Source of the DNA: Aquimonas sp964586455
GTDB lineage: Bacteria > Pseudomonadota > Gammaproteobacteria > Xanthomonadales > Xanthomonadaceae
NCBI GenBank assembly: GCA_964586455.1
Contig: CAZPHV010000007.1
Coordinates: 72,120 to 136,119, forward strand
DNA: 64,000 bases
Reading direction: 5' to 3'
In this document: piece by piece, positions 8,451 through 18,470 of the stretch
Position numbering within the stretch: position 1 is the first letter of the stretch
Layout: each line of letters begins with the position of its first letter
The notes under the pieces: generated by a model
Databases searched by the model: none
Seen by the model: the letters and a program-made list of their open reading frames with translations, nothing else
What the model was told of the DNA's origin: nothing
Made by a program: the position numbers and the translations under genes

Positions 8451-9176
8451 TTACTGAGCGGCCGAAGCCATCTTGTTCGGATCAATCTCGAAGCCTGCCT
8501 CGCGCAGACGCTGGCAAAGCTTGGCGACGACCTCGCGGATGTGGTCGTTGTAGCCGAGCCGAATGATGCCTTGCAGGTCGGACGGAATCTCCACATGGCC
8601 CTTGACGATGATCGCCATCCGGGCGCGCGTCAGCGAAGAAAGCAGCATGCCCGTCTCGAGCAACACGTTCTGCCTGACGCGGGGCTCCGTCTTTTCCGCA
8701 CCGTCCTTCTTCGCATAGCCAAAGTCGTCGGGCGTCATCAGCACGATGCCGAACGCCGAGGAGTAGTCGCGGCCAATCTGGCCTTCAAGCGCCTCGATGA
8801 TCGTCAAGCCACCGCCGCTTTCATTCATCAGGATATAGGGCTGCAGGCCCAGGCGGTGCAGGGCCAGCTCAAGCTGATCGCGCGCCTCGGCATCATGGCC
8901 GTGAACGATAAAGATCTGGCGCCTCTCCAGCGCTGTTGCAGCACTCGCTGGCGCTGCTGAGGGCGCGCCCTCTGCAGCGAGCGCAGCCTGGATCCTCGCC
9001 TTGCCATCTTCGGTTCCCTGAAACTGAAGGGTCCCCCTGCTCGGCCACCAGTTCATGACGCCACCGTCCTTGGTGCGGAACGTGTGCTTGCCGTTGCCAT
9101 CAGTCGTCCAGTCGCCTGCTGTGCCGGCCAGCAAGCCTCGAAGTTCTTCCAGGCTTCCCGTGAACTTGTTGGTCAT
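8451..9176 (-). CDS. TIR-like (PF10137-type) nucleotide-binding protein in the R-M operon
   Basis: This 241-residue protein has a C-terminal TIR-like domain of the predicted nucleotide-binding class. FIVHGHD at 89-95 opens the fold, a putative catalytic Glu128 lies in TIIEALE, MTPDDFG lies near 148-153, and RQNVLLETG at 168-176 is the family signature. Members of this class act in anti-phage defence, some as NAD-cleaving effectors switched by nucleotide signals. A small N-terminal domain (about 1-65, with NWWPSRGTLQFQG) and an alanine-rich linker precede it. Its start overlaps the hsdS stop by ATGA, and hsdR follows within 19 bp. The gene is therefore embedded in the restriction operon and could be a back-up abortive effector that senses failure of restriction. 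That role is inferred. Confidence 0.88.
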   Translation of the reverse strand: MTNKFTGSLEELRGLLAGTAGDWTTDGNGKHTFRTKDGGVMNWWPSRGTLQFQGTEDGKARIQAALAAEGAPSAAPASAATALERRQIFIVHGHDAEARDQLELALHRLGLQPYILMNESGGGLTIIEALEGQIGRDYSSAFGIVLMTPDDFGYAKKDGAEKTEPRVRQNVLLETGMLLSSLTRARMAIIVKGHVEIPSDLQGIIRLGYNDHIREVVAKLCQRLREAGFEIDPNKMASAAQ

Positions 9177-10558
9177 CCTGCGTAGCTCCTTACGTCGATC
9201 TTGCCGGTGACGGCAGAGGTGACCAGTGCTTTGCGGTACTCGTTGAGCCTATCGATAACTTCGAGGCCTTTGTCCAGCAGTGCATCAAGGCGTGAAGTCT
9301 GCCGGTCGATGTAGCTTGCAATCGCCCGCTGCTCAGCGACTGGCGGCTCAACCAAACGGTAGTTTCTGATGGTCTCGACGTTCACGTGGGGTGCGGTCGA
9401 CCCGGCAGTGTCGATGGCGCCCTGCTCATAGACACAGTTGGCATTGAGGTGCCACATCAAGAATCTTGGCTCAAAGCGAGGACCGGCTCTGAACTGCATC
9501 ATTCGTTGGCCAAGGCAAACGGTGATGCCTGCGGAGACAGTGGCCGCGAATCCCCATCGTTCACCCTCTCGCCCGTAAACGATGTCCGACGTCGCAACCT
9601 TTGATCGACGGGTCCTACGCGTGTACTCGGCCTCGTTGACTCGATACGCTCGGCTCAGGTCCAACGTGCCAGCGCCGATGTCCGCAGTTCGAACCACGAA
9701 GAACCCGCCCGTCGGATCGTACTCAGGAGTGTCGTGCGGGCAGTCAACAATCTTGCTCGCAGCGTACTTCAGCTGGGTACTGGCCCAATGCGCCGGGAAG
9801 TGCGGAAACCACTGCACGCCAGACTGGCGCATCTCCGGACTTGCAGGCAGACCCGCTTCCTTCGCAGCAGCCGGCGGGAGGCCACGGGTGACGGTGCGGG
9901 AGATCAGCGCCTGCCGCTTCTCCTTCAGCTTTTCGATCAGCTGCCGCTTCTTGGCGATCAGCGCGTCGATCTGCGCGGTCTTGGCATCGAGGAAGCGGAC
10001 GATGCCTCGCTGTTCCTCAAGCGGCGGCACGGGAAAGCTGATCCCCATGAATGCGTCTTGCGCGATGTTCTGCATGCTCCCGCTGGTACCAGCGGCCAGC
10101 GAGGAGATCGCTGACTTCGCGGGGCGCGAAGTCAGGTAATACCAGGCGTATCGGGGCAGGCAGCCTCGGGCGACGTTGAAGACGGTCTGCCAGAGACGGT
10201 CGGGCAAGAAGAGGTCCGGATAGTCCTGTGGAACGTAGCCACAGCTGCCGACCAGATCGGGGGTATTCATTCGACTGATGATCAGTCGGTCGGCCTTGAC
10301 CCGGCATGCGACACGATCAAGCTCGCCCTCCAGGACACGCTTGTTCTCGGAAGGCTGAAACTGGTCGCCGTACACGCAGCTGGTCTTCAACACCCCGACC
10401 TCACCGGGCTGGGCGGGTGATGCTTCAGCATTGACGCTCACCCCGGATTCCATCCGGTCAATCACGTGCTTCACGCGCAGCTGCTGCCAGTGCGATGGAA
10501 GCCGGTCGAGCCATATCGACGCACTTGGCGAGTACTGCGGATACGCGGCGTACTTCAT
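9173..10558 (-). CDS. hsdS: type I restriction-modification specificity subunit
   Basis: This 461-residue protein starts at the methionine of MKYAAYPQYS, which overlaps the stop of the upstream gene by ATGA. It has the standard HsdS layout of two target-recognition domains, each followed by a long helical spacer. The first spacer is around IVRFLDAKTAQIDALI with its coiled coil. The second is the C-terminal IASYIDRQTSRLDALLDKG. The subunit chooses the bipartite DNA target for both methylation and cutting. The target cannot be read from sequence. The long upstream extension of the frame (eight residues) is disfavoured because of the coupling. Confidence 0.95.
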   Translation of the reverse strand: MKYAAYPQYSPSASIWLDRLPSHWQQLRVKHVIDRMESGVSVNAEASPAQPGEVGVLKTSCVYGDQFQPSENKRVLEGELDRVACRVKADRLIISRMNTPDLVGSCGYVPQDYPDLFLPDRLWQTVFNVARGCLPRYAWYYLTSRPAKSAISSLAAGTSGSMQNIAQDAFMGISFPVPPLEEQRGIVRFLDAKTAQIDALIAKKRQLIEKLKEKRQALISRTVTRGLPPAAAKEAGLPASPEMRQSGVQWFPHFPAHWASTQLKYAASKIVDCPHDTPEYDPTGGFFVVRTADIGAGTLDLSRAYRVNEAEYTRRTRRSKVATSDIVYGREGERWGFAATVSAGITVCLGQRMMQFRAGPRFEPRFLMWHLNANCVYEQGAIDTAGSTAPHVNVETIRNYRLVEPPVAEQRAIASYIDRQTSRLDALLDKGLEVIDRLNEYRKALVTSAVTGKIDVRSYAG

Positions 10559-10932
10559 GCCGCCGCCGTCCTGTACAACCACCCCCGCGCCTCAGCCGCC
10601 GCACGCAGCAGCTTGGACTTCTTCTCGATGGTCTTCTTGTCGAAGGCGGAGAAGTCGATGGAGCAGTGCTCCGGGTACGGCTGTCCGTCTTCGATGACCG
10701 GCAGCTCGTGCGCGGTGCAGTCGGAGTGGGCAAGCGCCTGCACGCCCACCGACGTGCAGGCGGGATTCGCAATGAAGCGCCGCCATGCCTGTTCGGCGCT
10801 CATGCGGTCGCCGTTGTCGACGGACAGGTGCAGCTCGTCCTTGGGCGTGGGGCGAAAGGCCTGCGAGGTGACGCGGCCTTCCTGCACGAAGCTCGGGTGG
10901 ATCTGCCGCAGCAGCAGGGTGTCGGGGCTCAT
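10555..10932 (-). CDS. uncharacterised 125-residue protein of the R-M operon
   Basis: A 125-residue protein that I do not recognise. It begins MSPDTLLLRQIHPSF, has a FRPTPKDE segment, and carries two cysteines in the middle (ACTSVG and DCTAHE). Its C-terminal half has a charged helix (KKTIEKKSK). There is no signal peptide or membrane segment, so it should be cytoplasmic. Start and stop overlap both neighbours by ATGA (the 370-residue gene upstream and hsdS downstream). That chain strongly suggests co-translation with hsdS and a stable pair with the upstream product. It is not a standard component of type I systems. Confidence 0.85.
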   Translation of the reverse strand: MSPDTLLLRQIHPSFVQEGRVTSQAFRPTPKDELHLSVDNGDRMSAEQAWRRFIANPACTSVGVQALAHSDCTAHELPVIEDGQPYPEHCSIDFSAFDKKTIEKKSKLLRAAAEARGWLYRTAAA

Positions 10933-12041
10933 GCCTGCGCCTCCGGCAGCGCCTTGAGCGCTGCATTCAGGGACGCCCAGCCGGCGCCGTCCTCGCTGGC
11001 AAGGTGCAGCTCATGCTCGTGGCATGTGCCGGTCGTGAGCTGCAGGGCCTGGTAGTGCGCGACCATCGTGGGCAGCGCGATTTCCAGCGAAACTTCCCAG
11101 TCGCCCTGGGTCCATTCGGCCTGCACGCCGCCCTCGGCCGTGGGGTAGAGATAGGGCAGGGGTAGATCCGACGCGTAGTGCTGATCGAAGGCCTGCGCCA
11201 AGCGCAGCAGGGCCTCGCGATCGAGCGCCAGGCCTTTGCCATCGAGCCAGCCCTCCCGGAGCAGTGCGAGTTCCTCCAGGCGGGTTTCGATGTCCAGCGG
11301 GTCCAGCGCGGTGACGTGCTCGACCGATTCGAAGCGCTTGAGGCGATCGGCACGATCACGCTCCACCACGCCCTTGATGGCCACCACCATGCCGTCCCGG
11401 TAGTGGTAGTGCGCGTCCAACACCGTCTTGCGATGAGCCTCCAGCAAACTGGCCTTGAGCTTGGTGCCGTCAGGCAGCTCCAGCTCGAAGCTGTGGTCAG
11501 CCTGATCGACCTCGGGGATGCGCCCTTTCAGCGTGACTTCCTGCGTCCAGTGTTCGGCCTGCGAGGCTCGCAGCAGGCGCTCACGCGTGGCGGGCGTGAG
11601 TGAAGCCTTTTGACCAGCGCCCCAGGCAAACTCCATGGCCTCGCCATCGCGCAGGCCGCGTCCGAAGCGATCGAAGTAGCGCAGCAGCTCGGGCGGCAGC
11701 GCGGGCGTCCGACCGTGCTCTGCTGCAGCGATGGCTTCGACGATCTGGTCTCGCGCCTGTTCGAAGTACGCGGCATCGGCCGAGGGAAGGAGCGTAGAGA
11801 ACATCAGCGCAATCACCGGGACAGTGCTGCCCTCGCCCACGGCCGTGAGATGCAGCTCCAAGCCCTTGGTGAAGCCCTTCAGCACACGCTTCCGGTCAGG
11901 GTTGGCCAAGCGGTACTGGTGCTTGGCCACCTCGACCAGCATCTCTTCCAGCGCGGCGAAGTCCTTGAGCAGATCCAGCGGCAGGGTGTGTTCGTCGAAG
12001 CGACGGCCGACCAGGCGTGGTCGTAGGAAGGTCTGATTCAT
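10929..12041 (-). CDS. uncharacterised 370-residue protein of the R-M operon
   Basis: A 370-residue cytoplasmic protein, starting at MNQTFLRPRLV, where the ATG overlaps the abi stop by ATGA. A longer open frame upstream is only the shadow of the abi gene. I recognise no family. Visible traits are an N-terminal helical part (DLLKDFAALEEMLVEVAKHQY), a central stretch with a small beta-rich unit (VTLKGRIPEVDQADHSFELE, then GTKLKASL), which could be an OB- or SH3-like fold, and an acidic C-terminal part containing EWTQGDWEVSLE. The central unit is followed by MVVAIKGVVERD. It is translationally coupled to the 125-residue gene. I think the pair is an accessory module of this restriction system, but no activity can be assigned. 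Confidence 0.85.
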   Translation of the reverse strand: MNQTFLRPRLVGRRFDEHTLPLDLLKDFAALEEMLVEVAKHQYRLANPDRKRVLKGFTKGLELHLTAVGEGSTVPVIALMFSTLLPSADAAYFEQARDQIVEAIAAAEHGRTPALPPELLRYFDRFGRGLRDGEAMEFAWGAGQKASLTPATRERLLRASQAEHWTQEVTLKGRIPEVDQADHSFELELPDGTKLKASLLEAHRKTVLDAHYHYRDGMVVAIKGVVERDRADRLKRFESVEHVTALDPLDIETRLEELALLREGWLDGKGLALDREALLRLAQAFDQHYASDLPLPYLYPTAEGGVQAEWTQGDWEVSLEIALPTMVAHYQALQLTTGTCHEHELHLASEDGAGWASLNAALKALPEAQA

Positions 12042-13036
12042 GCGGACGGCTCCTGCCAGATCGCGAGTTGCTGCCAGCCCACAGGAAAGCCCATCGCTTG
12101 CTGCTGGTCCGGGCTGGCCTGCTGGATGTGCTGCTTCAGGCGCGTGCGCCAGCTGCTGCGCGGGTTGATGCGCAGCATCAGGTGGGCCATGACCAGCAGG
12201 TAGTTGTAGATCTGCCGGGCGGGCTGCTCCTGCACCGTGGCCTGCTGTCGTTCCACGCTCAGGCCGCACTGGTCGCACGGCTGGCTGTGCGTGCGCGTGG
12301 CGCTGATCTGCTCGATCACCATCTGCCCATTCAGGCGCTTGATGCGCGGCAGCTGCAGGGTGAGTCGGCGGTTCCACAGCCGGCCGTGGTGGGCGCAGAT
12401 GTTGCGCACCGGGGTCAGCGCATGCAGCACCTGCTCCAGCACTTCGACGGTCGGCATTCCGAGGCTCTTGGCGACCTCGCGCTTGGCCTCGTTGTCCTTG
12501 GTGGCCTTGAACCAGCGCGACAGCGCGCCCAGGCTGAGCGTCTCGACCACGGCCCAGATTGGCGGCAGAAAGGGCTCGTCGTAGTGGCGCCGGTAGTGGG
12601 CGATGAAGGTTTCGCTGCTGCCCTCCAGCTCGCCAGCGATGCGGGCGATGTCGGTGGCGTGCTGCCAGGGGCTCTTGAACTGGCTGGCGTCGAGGTGGGC
12701 ATGCGGGCCATGGCGCAGCGCAAGAGCATGGGCCCAGTGGGTGCGGATGGCGGTTTCGATGCGCTCGATGGCTTCCATCACCAGCAGCCGCAGCTGGCGG
12801 TCAAAGATGTATAGCGTCAGCACCTGCTCGAACGTGGTGCCGGGGCGAAACTGATGGTTGCGCGGCTGGCCAGCCGCTGCGGTCTGCTCGAAGGGCAGCC
12901 AGTAGGCGCTGAGGCGGTAGTAGCCGATGTGGGTCAGGTAATGCTGGACCCGGGCCTCGTCGGTGAACTCCATGCCACGCTGCCGCAGTCGGGCAGCCTG
13001 ATCGGCGATGGAGAGGGCGGGCTTGTCATAGCGCAT
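12038..13036 (-). CDS. Abi_2 (AbiD/AbiF-like) abortive infection protein
   Basis: This 332-residue protein starts at MRYDKPALSI, behind a GGGGGCGG ribosome binding site. It shows the Abi_2 pattern: YLTHIGYYRLSAYW near the N-terminus, YIFDRQLRLLVMEAIERIE in the middle, and a HEPN-type Rx4-6H motif in RNICAHHGRLWNR near residue 225. HEPN proteins of this sort are thought to be RNases that stop growth of phage-infected cells. It is unusual in also having a possible CxxC pair (QPCDQCG) in its C-terminal region. It overlaps the 370-residue gene by ATGA and so heads the chain abi - 370 aa - 125 aa - hsdS - TIR - hsdR. A terminator-like hairpin lies directly upstream. Confidence 0.88.
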   Translation of the reverse strand: MRYDKPALSIADQAARLRQRGMEFTDEARVQHYLTHIGYYRLSAYWLPFEQTAAAGQPRNHQFRPGTTFEQVLTLYIFDRQLRLLVMEAIERIETAIRTHWAHALALRHGPHAHLDASQFKSPWQHATDIARIAGELEGSSETFIAHYRRHYDEPFLPPIWAVVETLSLGALSRWFKATKDNEAKREVAKSLGMPTVEVLEQVLHALTPVRNICAHHGRLWNRRLTLQLPRIKRLNGQMVIEQISATRTHSQPCDQCGLSVERQQATVQEQPARQIYNYLLVMAHLMLRINPRSSWRTRLKQHIQQASPDQQQAMGFPVGWQQLAIWQEPSA

Positions 13037-13048
13037 GACCGCCCCCGG

Positions 13049-13117
13049 AAAAAAGCAACCCCCCGGTTTGAGCTTCACCGCAGCGAGCTGCGGGATAGGC
13101 TTGGGGGGTGTTGTTGC
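13049..13117 (-). terminator. terminator or attenuator between hsdM and abi
   Basis: On the minus strand a GC-rich inverted repeat (GGGGGGTTGC at 13055-13064 pairing with GCAACAACACCCCCC from 13103-13117) encloses a second small stem (CCGCAG-N4-CTGCGG). Six T residues (13049-13054) follow it at once. This is a textbook rho-independent terminator. It ends only about 13 bp before the abi start codon, so it may act as an attenuator in the leader of the downstream genes instead of a plain operon end. Confidence 0.7.
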
Positions 13118-13204
13118 GGCCGAGTATATCCGCGACGGGGATTTGCCGCCAAGCGCGGACCTCGACTGCAACAGCGTTCTCAGCGGCCGCCGGCCAGCGC
13201 GCGT

Positions 13205-15400
13205 TCATGCGGTGACCTCGGCGAGCAGGCGCACGATGTCGGCCTCCAGCGCCTTGATCTCGTCCTCGATCACCGCCAGTTCGCGCGGTGGCTCATAGCG
13301 GTAGAAGTGACGGTTGAGCGGAATCTCGTAGCCGACCTTGGTCTTGCCGTGGTCGATCCAGGCATCCGGCACGTGCGGCAGCACCTCGCGCTCGAAGTAG
13401 GCTTGGATGCTCTCCTTCAGCGGCACGTTCTCGGTGTCGCGCAGCTCGGTGTCGGGCTCGGCCTGGCCGTCACGGCCGCGGCAGATCTCCGCGTTCTCGT
13501 CGCGCGCGCCGAGGGCGTTGATCACTGCTTTCAGCTCCGGCGCCGAGAGGCGGACCTCGAGTTCGCGGTCGATGGGCTTCAAACACTCCAGAAAGCGCTT
13601 GCGGTCGTTGATCTGCTCGGGGTGGCGCCGGCCGAACTCGATCAGGAGATCACGGATCTGCTGCTGTCTTGCCTCGCCGGCCTCGATGTCCTTGAGCCGC
13701 TGAGCCTCGTCTTTCTTGGCGCTGGTGGCGAGGTTCTTGAACGCGGTTTCGCCCTCCAGCCGGGCGATGTGTTCCGGCGTCGCATGGAAGTTCAAGCGAA
13801 GTGGACGCTCCACGGTGATCTTGTGGTAGCCGAAGTCTTCGTTGTCGAAGACCTTGCTGACGACCAGCTGCTTCCAGGTCTGGCCACTCGGCGCGGGCGC
13901 GTCCGGTGCTGAGGCGCGCAGGTCTGCGACTTTGCCGTCCTTGTCGAACAGCACCCAGCGCGTGGCGTCTTCGGCCTGCTGGCCGTGCAGGGCCGTGATG
14001 TCGCCGATGTGGTCCGGGTCTTTGAGCTTGTCGGTGGGGTCGCCGATGCGGCGACGCTTGTTGCCGAGGCTCTTCTCCATCGGCACCCAGTGGTTGCGGG
14101 CATCGATGAGCTGCACCTTGCCCTTACGCTGCGGCTCCTTGCGGTTGGTCAGCACCCAGATGTAGGTGCTGATGCCGGTGTTGTAGAAGAGCTGCTCGGG
14201 CAGCGCCACGATGGCTTCAAGCCAGTCGTTCTCTATGATCCAGCGGCGGATCTCCGATTCACCGCCGCCGGCATCGCCGGTGAACAAGGGCGAGCCGTTG
14301 AAGACGATGCCGATGCGACTGCCGCCCTCGGCGGCCGGGCGCATCTTGTCGATCATGTGCTGCAGGAACAGCAGGGCACCATCGTTAATGCGCGGCGTAC
14401 CGGCGCCGAAGCGGCCATGAAACCCGAGCTTGCTGGCTTCGTCTTCGATGTAGCGCTGCTGCTGCTTCCACTCCACGCCAAAGGGTGGATTGGCCAGCAT
14501 GTAGTCGAAGCGGCGCTTCTGGCCGTGTTCGTCGCGGGCGTGGCCGTCCTTGGTGAAGGTGTCGCCGAGAACGATGTTGTCCGCGTCCTCGCCCTTGATG
14601 AGCATGTCCGAACGACACACCGCCCAAGCTTCATCGTTCCAGTCCTGCCCGTAGAGCAGGGGATTGGCCTCGCTGTTGAGATCGCGGATGTACTTCTCGG
14701 CCACCGAAAGCATGCCGCCAGTGCCACAGGCGGGGTCGTAAATGGTCTTGACGACGTGGCTGCGGCGCAGATCCTGCTCGGGCGACAGCAGCAGGTTCAC
14801 CATCAGCTTGATCACCTCGCGCGGGGTGAAGTGCTCGCCGGCCTCTTCATTCGACTGCTCGGCGCCGATGCGGATCAGCTCTTCGAACACGTAGCCCATC
14901 TGCATCGCGGCTTCATCGGGCTTCAGCTCCGAGAAGCTCAAGTCGAACGAAGCGAACTTCTGGACGACCTTGAACAGCAGGTTCTTCTCGGCCATCTTCG
15001 CGATCTGCTGATCGAAGGCGAAGCGCTCCATGATCGCCCGCACGTTGGGCGAGAAGCCGTTGATGTAACTGTTGAGGTTGGGCGCGAGATTGCTGGGGTC
15101 GTCGAGCAGGGAGTTGATGCCCTTCTGCGAGGGACGCAGCTCCAGCCTCGACAGGTTGTAGAACGGATAGCCAGTGGCCGACTGCATCACGCTACGGATG
15201 ATGCTTTCAGGCTTGCCCTTGTACTGGTTGAAGGTCTCCAGCGCCTTGGCTTTGGTCGGCGCCAGCAGGCAGTCAAACCGACGCAGCACCGTCAGCGGCA
15301 GGATGACCTTGCGGTACTCATTGCGCTTGTACGGCCCGCGCAACAGGTTGCAGATGCTCCAGATGTCGTTGGCAAGCTGGCGGTGTGTGGCTGCAGTCAT
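13205..15400 (-). CDS. hsdM: type I restriction-modification methyltransferase subunit
   Basis: A 731-residue N6-adenine methyltransferase, starting at MTAATHRQL. The HsdM N-terminal helical domain is followed by the AdoMet-binding motif DPACGTGGM at about 222-230 and the catalytic NPPF motif at 304-307. The signature EHFTPREVI lies near 189-197. The C-terminal part after about 600 is helical and ends in a coiled coil that would dock HsdS. The length is larger than classical HsdM (about 520) but typical for the long subfamily. It methylates host DNA in the complex with HsdS. It is separated from the rest of the operon by a terminator and the abi leader, so methylase and restriction subunits can be expressed independently. 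Confidence 0.96.
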   Translation of the reverse strand: MTAATHRQLANDIWSICNLLRGPYKRNEYRKVILPLTVLRRFDCLLAPTKAKALETFNQYKGKPESIIRSVMQSATGYPFYNLSRLELRPSQKGINSLLDDPSNLAPNLNSYINGFSPNVRAIMERFAFDQQIAKMAEKNLLFKVVQKFASFDLSFSELKPDEAAMQMGYVFEELIRIGAEQSNEEAGEHFTPREVIKLMVNLLLSPEQDLRRSHVVKTIYDPACGTGGMLSVAEKYIRDLNSEANPLLYGQDWNDEAWAVCRSDMLIKGEDADNIVLGDTFTKDGHARDEHGQKRRFDYMLANPPFGVEWKQQQRYIEDEASKLGFHGRFGAGTPRINDGALLFLQHMIDKMRPAAEGGSRIGIVFNGSPLFTGDAGGGESEIRRWIIENDWLEAIVALPEQLFYNTGISTYIWVLTNRKEPQRKGKVQLIDARNHWVPMEKSLGNKRRRIGDPTDKLKDPDHIGDITALHGQQAEDATRWVLFDKDGKVADLRASAPDAPAPSGQTWKQLVVSKVFDNEDFGYHKITVERPLRLNFHATPEHIARLEGETAFKNLATSAKKDEAQRLKDIEAGEARQQQIRDLLIEFGRRHPEQINDRKRFLECLKPIDRELEVRLSAPELKAVINALGARDENAEICRGRDGQAEPDTELRDTENVPLKESIQAYFEREVLPHVPDAWIDHGKTKVGYEIPLNRHFYRYEPPRELAVIEDEIKALEADIVRLLAEVTA

Positions 15401-15613
15401 TCGCGTAGGGCTCGACCAAACAAGACCGCGATCATAGCTGTACGGGAGTCGGGTTCGGCCACAGGAGCTTGCGAATGCGCTGGCTTGCCCGAGGATCCAG
15501 AGGCACGGCACTCCGAGGATGAAGCGCAACCGCTCCTGCAGGGCGCCCTATGCTCGACTGTCGACTCGAGGTCGAGGCCGCGTGCAGACATAGCCCACCT
15601 CCGCCTGTATGGC

Positions 15614-16174
15614 TCAGCGCAGACCGGCCCGCCGCATGCCTTCGCGCTCAGCTGCTGCCTCGCGGACCATGTCAGCGTGGGGGGCGTCATCCCGAATGGC
15701 CAAGGAGTAAGGAATGCGGCCAAGGTTGCCCCGACCGTCATCCCAGATCGAGGCCCACGGCGAACGCTCTTCGTTCGTGACGCCGATCATGGGCTTGCAG
15801 TAATCCTCACGAAAGCGCTCGGCGAGGTCTTCCATCAGGCGAAGTTCGCGCCTCGTGAAGTGGGCATCGTCGAATGCGCGCTTCGGACGAACCGACTCGC
15901 GCACGAGGCCCAGGGCCTTCTCGGGAACGATGTCGATGGCCTCGGCGAAGTCAGCCTCCAGCGCATCCCACTCGTGATACAGCTCCATCGGCAACGGACC
16001 TATCTTCAGGGCACAGTACTCCAGGCCCGTGACCGACACGCCGGTCTGCCGGAAGTGTTCGAAGTCCAGCAGGTAGAGCAGCTTGATGAGCTTGATCTTG
16101 CCGCAGAAGCACGTGCGCTCAGCGAAGTAGATTGCAGCATTGATCAGCTTTTCCCGGCTATGGGTCTTCAGCAT
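15614..16174 (-). CDS. Panacea (SocA-type antitoxin) domain protein
   Basis: A 186-residue protein is predicted, starting at MLKTHSREKL. The family pattern is clear: KLIKLLYLLDFEHF, then GLEYCALKIGPLPMELYHEWD. Panacea-domain proteins include SocA (a proteolytic adaptor antitoxin) and many orphan or phage-linked antitoxins that neutralise diverse toxins. No obvious partner toxin gene is adjacent: upstream is the groEL terminator, and downstream are 213 bp without a gene and then hsdM. It may counteract one of the island's own toxic products, for example Abi or TIR; this is speculation. The ribosome binding site is weak, so the exact start is uncertain. Confidence 0.8.
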   Translation of the reverse strand: MLKTHSREKLINAAIYFAERTCFCGKIKLIKLLYLLDFEHFRQTGVSVTGLEYCALKIGPLPMELYHEWDALEADFAEAIDIVPEKALGLVRESVRPKRAFDDAHFTRRELRLMEDLAERFREDYCKPMIGVTNEERSPWASIWDDGRGNLGRIPYSLAIRDDAPHADMVREAAAEREGMRRAGLR

Positions 16175-16269
16175 GTGGAGGCACTCGGGGCGCAGCAGCC
16201 GCAGGCTATGCCGGCGCGATGGTGTTCGGCAATCGCTGCGGCAGCTGGCAGCGCTGGTGGGCGCAAAAG

Positions 16270-16298
16270 CAGAAGCCCCGCACAAGGCGGGGCTTCTG
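16270..16298 (-). terminator. rho-independent terminator of groES-groEL
   Basis: Arms CAGAAGCCCCGC (16270-16281) and GCGGGGCTTCTG (16287-16298) pair perfectly with a 5-base loop. On the minus strand the stem is followed by a T-rich stretch (CTTTTGC), about 30 bp after the groEL stop. The left half of this element also survives next to the groEL remnant at 198-215. Confidence 0.85.
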
Positions 16299-16328
16299 TT
16301 CAACGCATAACGCTTGGAGAAGCAGGAC

Positions 16329-17969
<1,641 letters not shown>

Positions 17970-18059
17970 GGGAGTTTTCCTCAGTAGCGGGATTGGGGAT
18001 TGGAGTTTCGGAGTTGCGACATCAGCGGTGGCGGGTTTCGGGCAGGGCGACGGGATCGA

Positions 18060-18134
18060 TACGCCTCGAAGGGCGGAAGCTCTTGGCTTCTACGAATCCC
18101 GAATCCCTACTCCCGAATCCCGCCGTCAGCGGCT
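18060..18134. repeat. GAATCCC-type heptamers between groES and groEL
   Basis: The spacer contains CGAATCCCGAATCCC and a further CCCGAATCCCG, with matching GGGATTGGGGATTGG sequence near 17990. These belong to the dispersed heptamer family that forms a long array at 41334-41559. They are probably transcribed within the groESL message but encode nothing I recognise. Confidence 0.6.
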
Positions 18135-18422
18135 TCAGCCGATGACGGCCAAGATGTCGTCCTCGCGCACCACCAGGTATTCGGTGCCTTCGACCTTGAC
18201 CTCGGTGCCGGCGTACTTGCCGAACAGCACCTTGTCGCCGGCCTTGACCTTCAGCGCGCGGACGCTGCCGTTGTCGAGCGGCTTGCCTTCGCCGACGGCG
18301 ACGACTTCACCGCGGATGGGCTTCTCGGCAGCACTGTCGGGGATCACGATGCCGCCGGCGGAGACCTTTTCTTCTTCCATGCGCTTGATGACGACGCGAT
18401 CGTGCAGGGGTTTCAGGTTCAT
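18135..18422 (-). CDS. groES: co-chaperonin GroES (Cpn10)
   Basis: A 95-residue protein starting at MNLKPLHDRVVI, behind a GAGGAT ribosome binding site. An upstream 13-residue extension of the frame is not needed. It has the Cpn10 signature, the mobile loop (EKVSAGGIVIPDSA) and the C-terminal strand. It caps GroEL. It is first in the heat-shock operon, about 50 bp downstream of the CIRCE element. Confidence 0.99.
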   Translation of the reverse strand: MNLKPLHDRVVIKRMEEEKVSAGGIVIPDSAAEKPIRGEVVAVGEGKPLDNGSVRALKVKAGDKVLFGKYAGTEVKVEGTEYLVVREDDILAVIG

Positions 18423-18470
18423 GGGGATCCTCTGTAAGTTACTGATTTGTCGAAGGGCCAACGCGCTTTG

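Noticed and set aside
5279..8566. A very long plus-strand open frame (over 1000 codons) opposite hsdR
   Set aside because: It is antisense to a gene with complete nuclease and helicase motifs and encodes no recognisable domain. High GC content opens such frames.
1277..16173. Phage- or integrase-driven genomic island
   Set aside because: No integrase, excisionase, transposase or phage structural gene is visible in the block, so a site-specific integration mechanism is not supported; homologous recombination through groEL is preferred.
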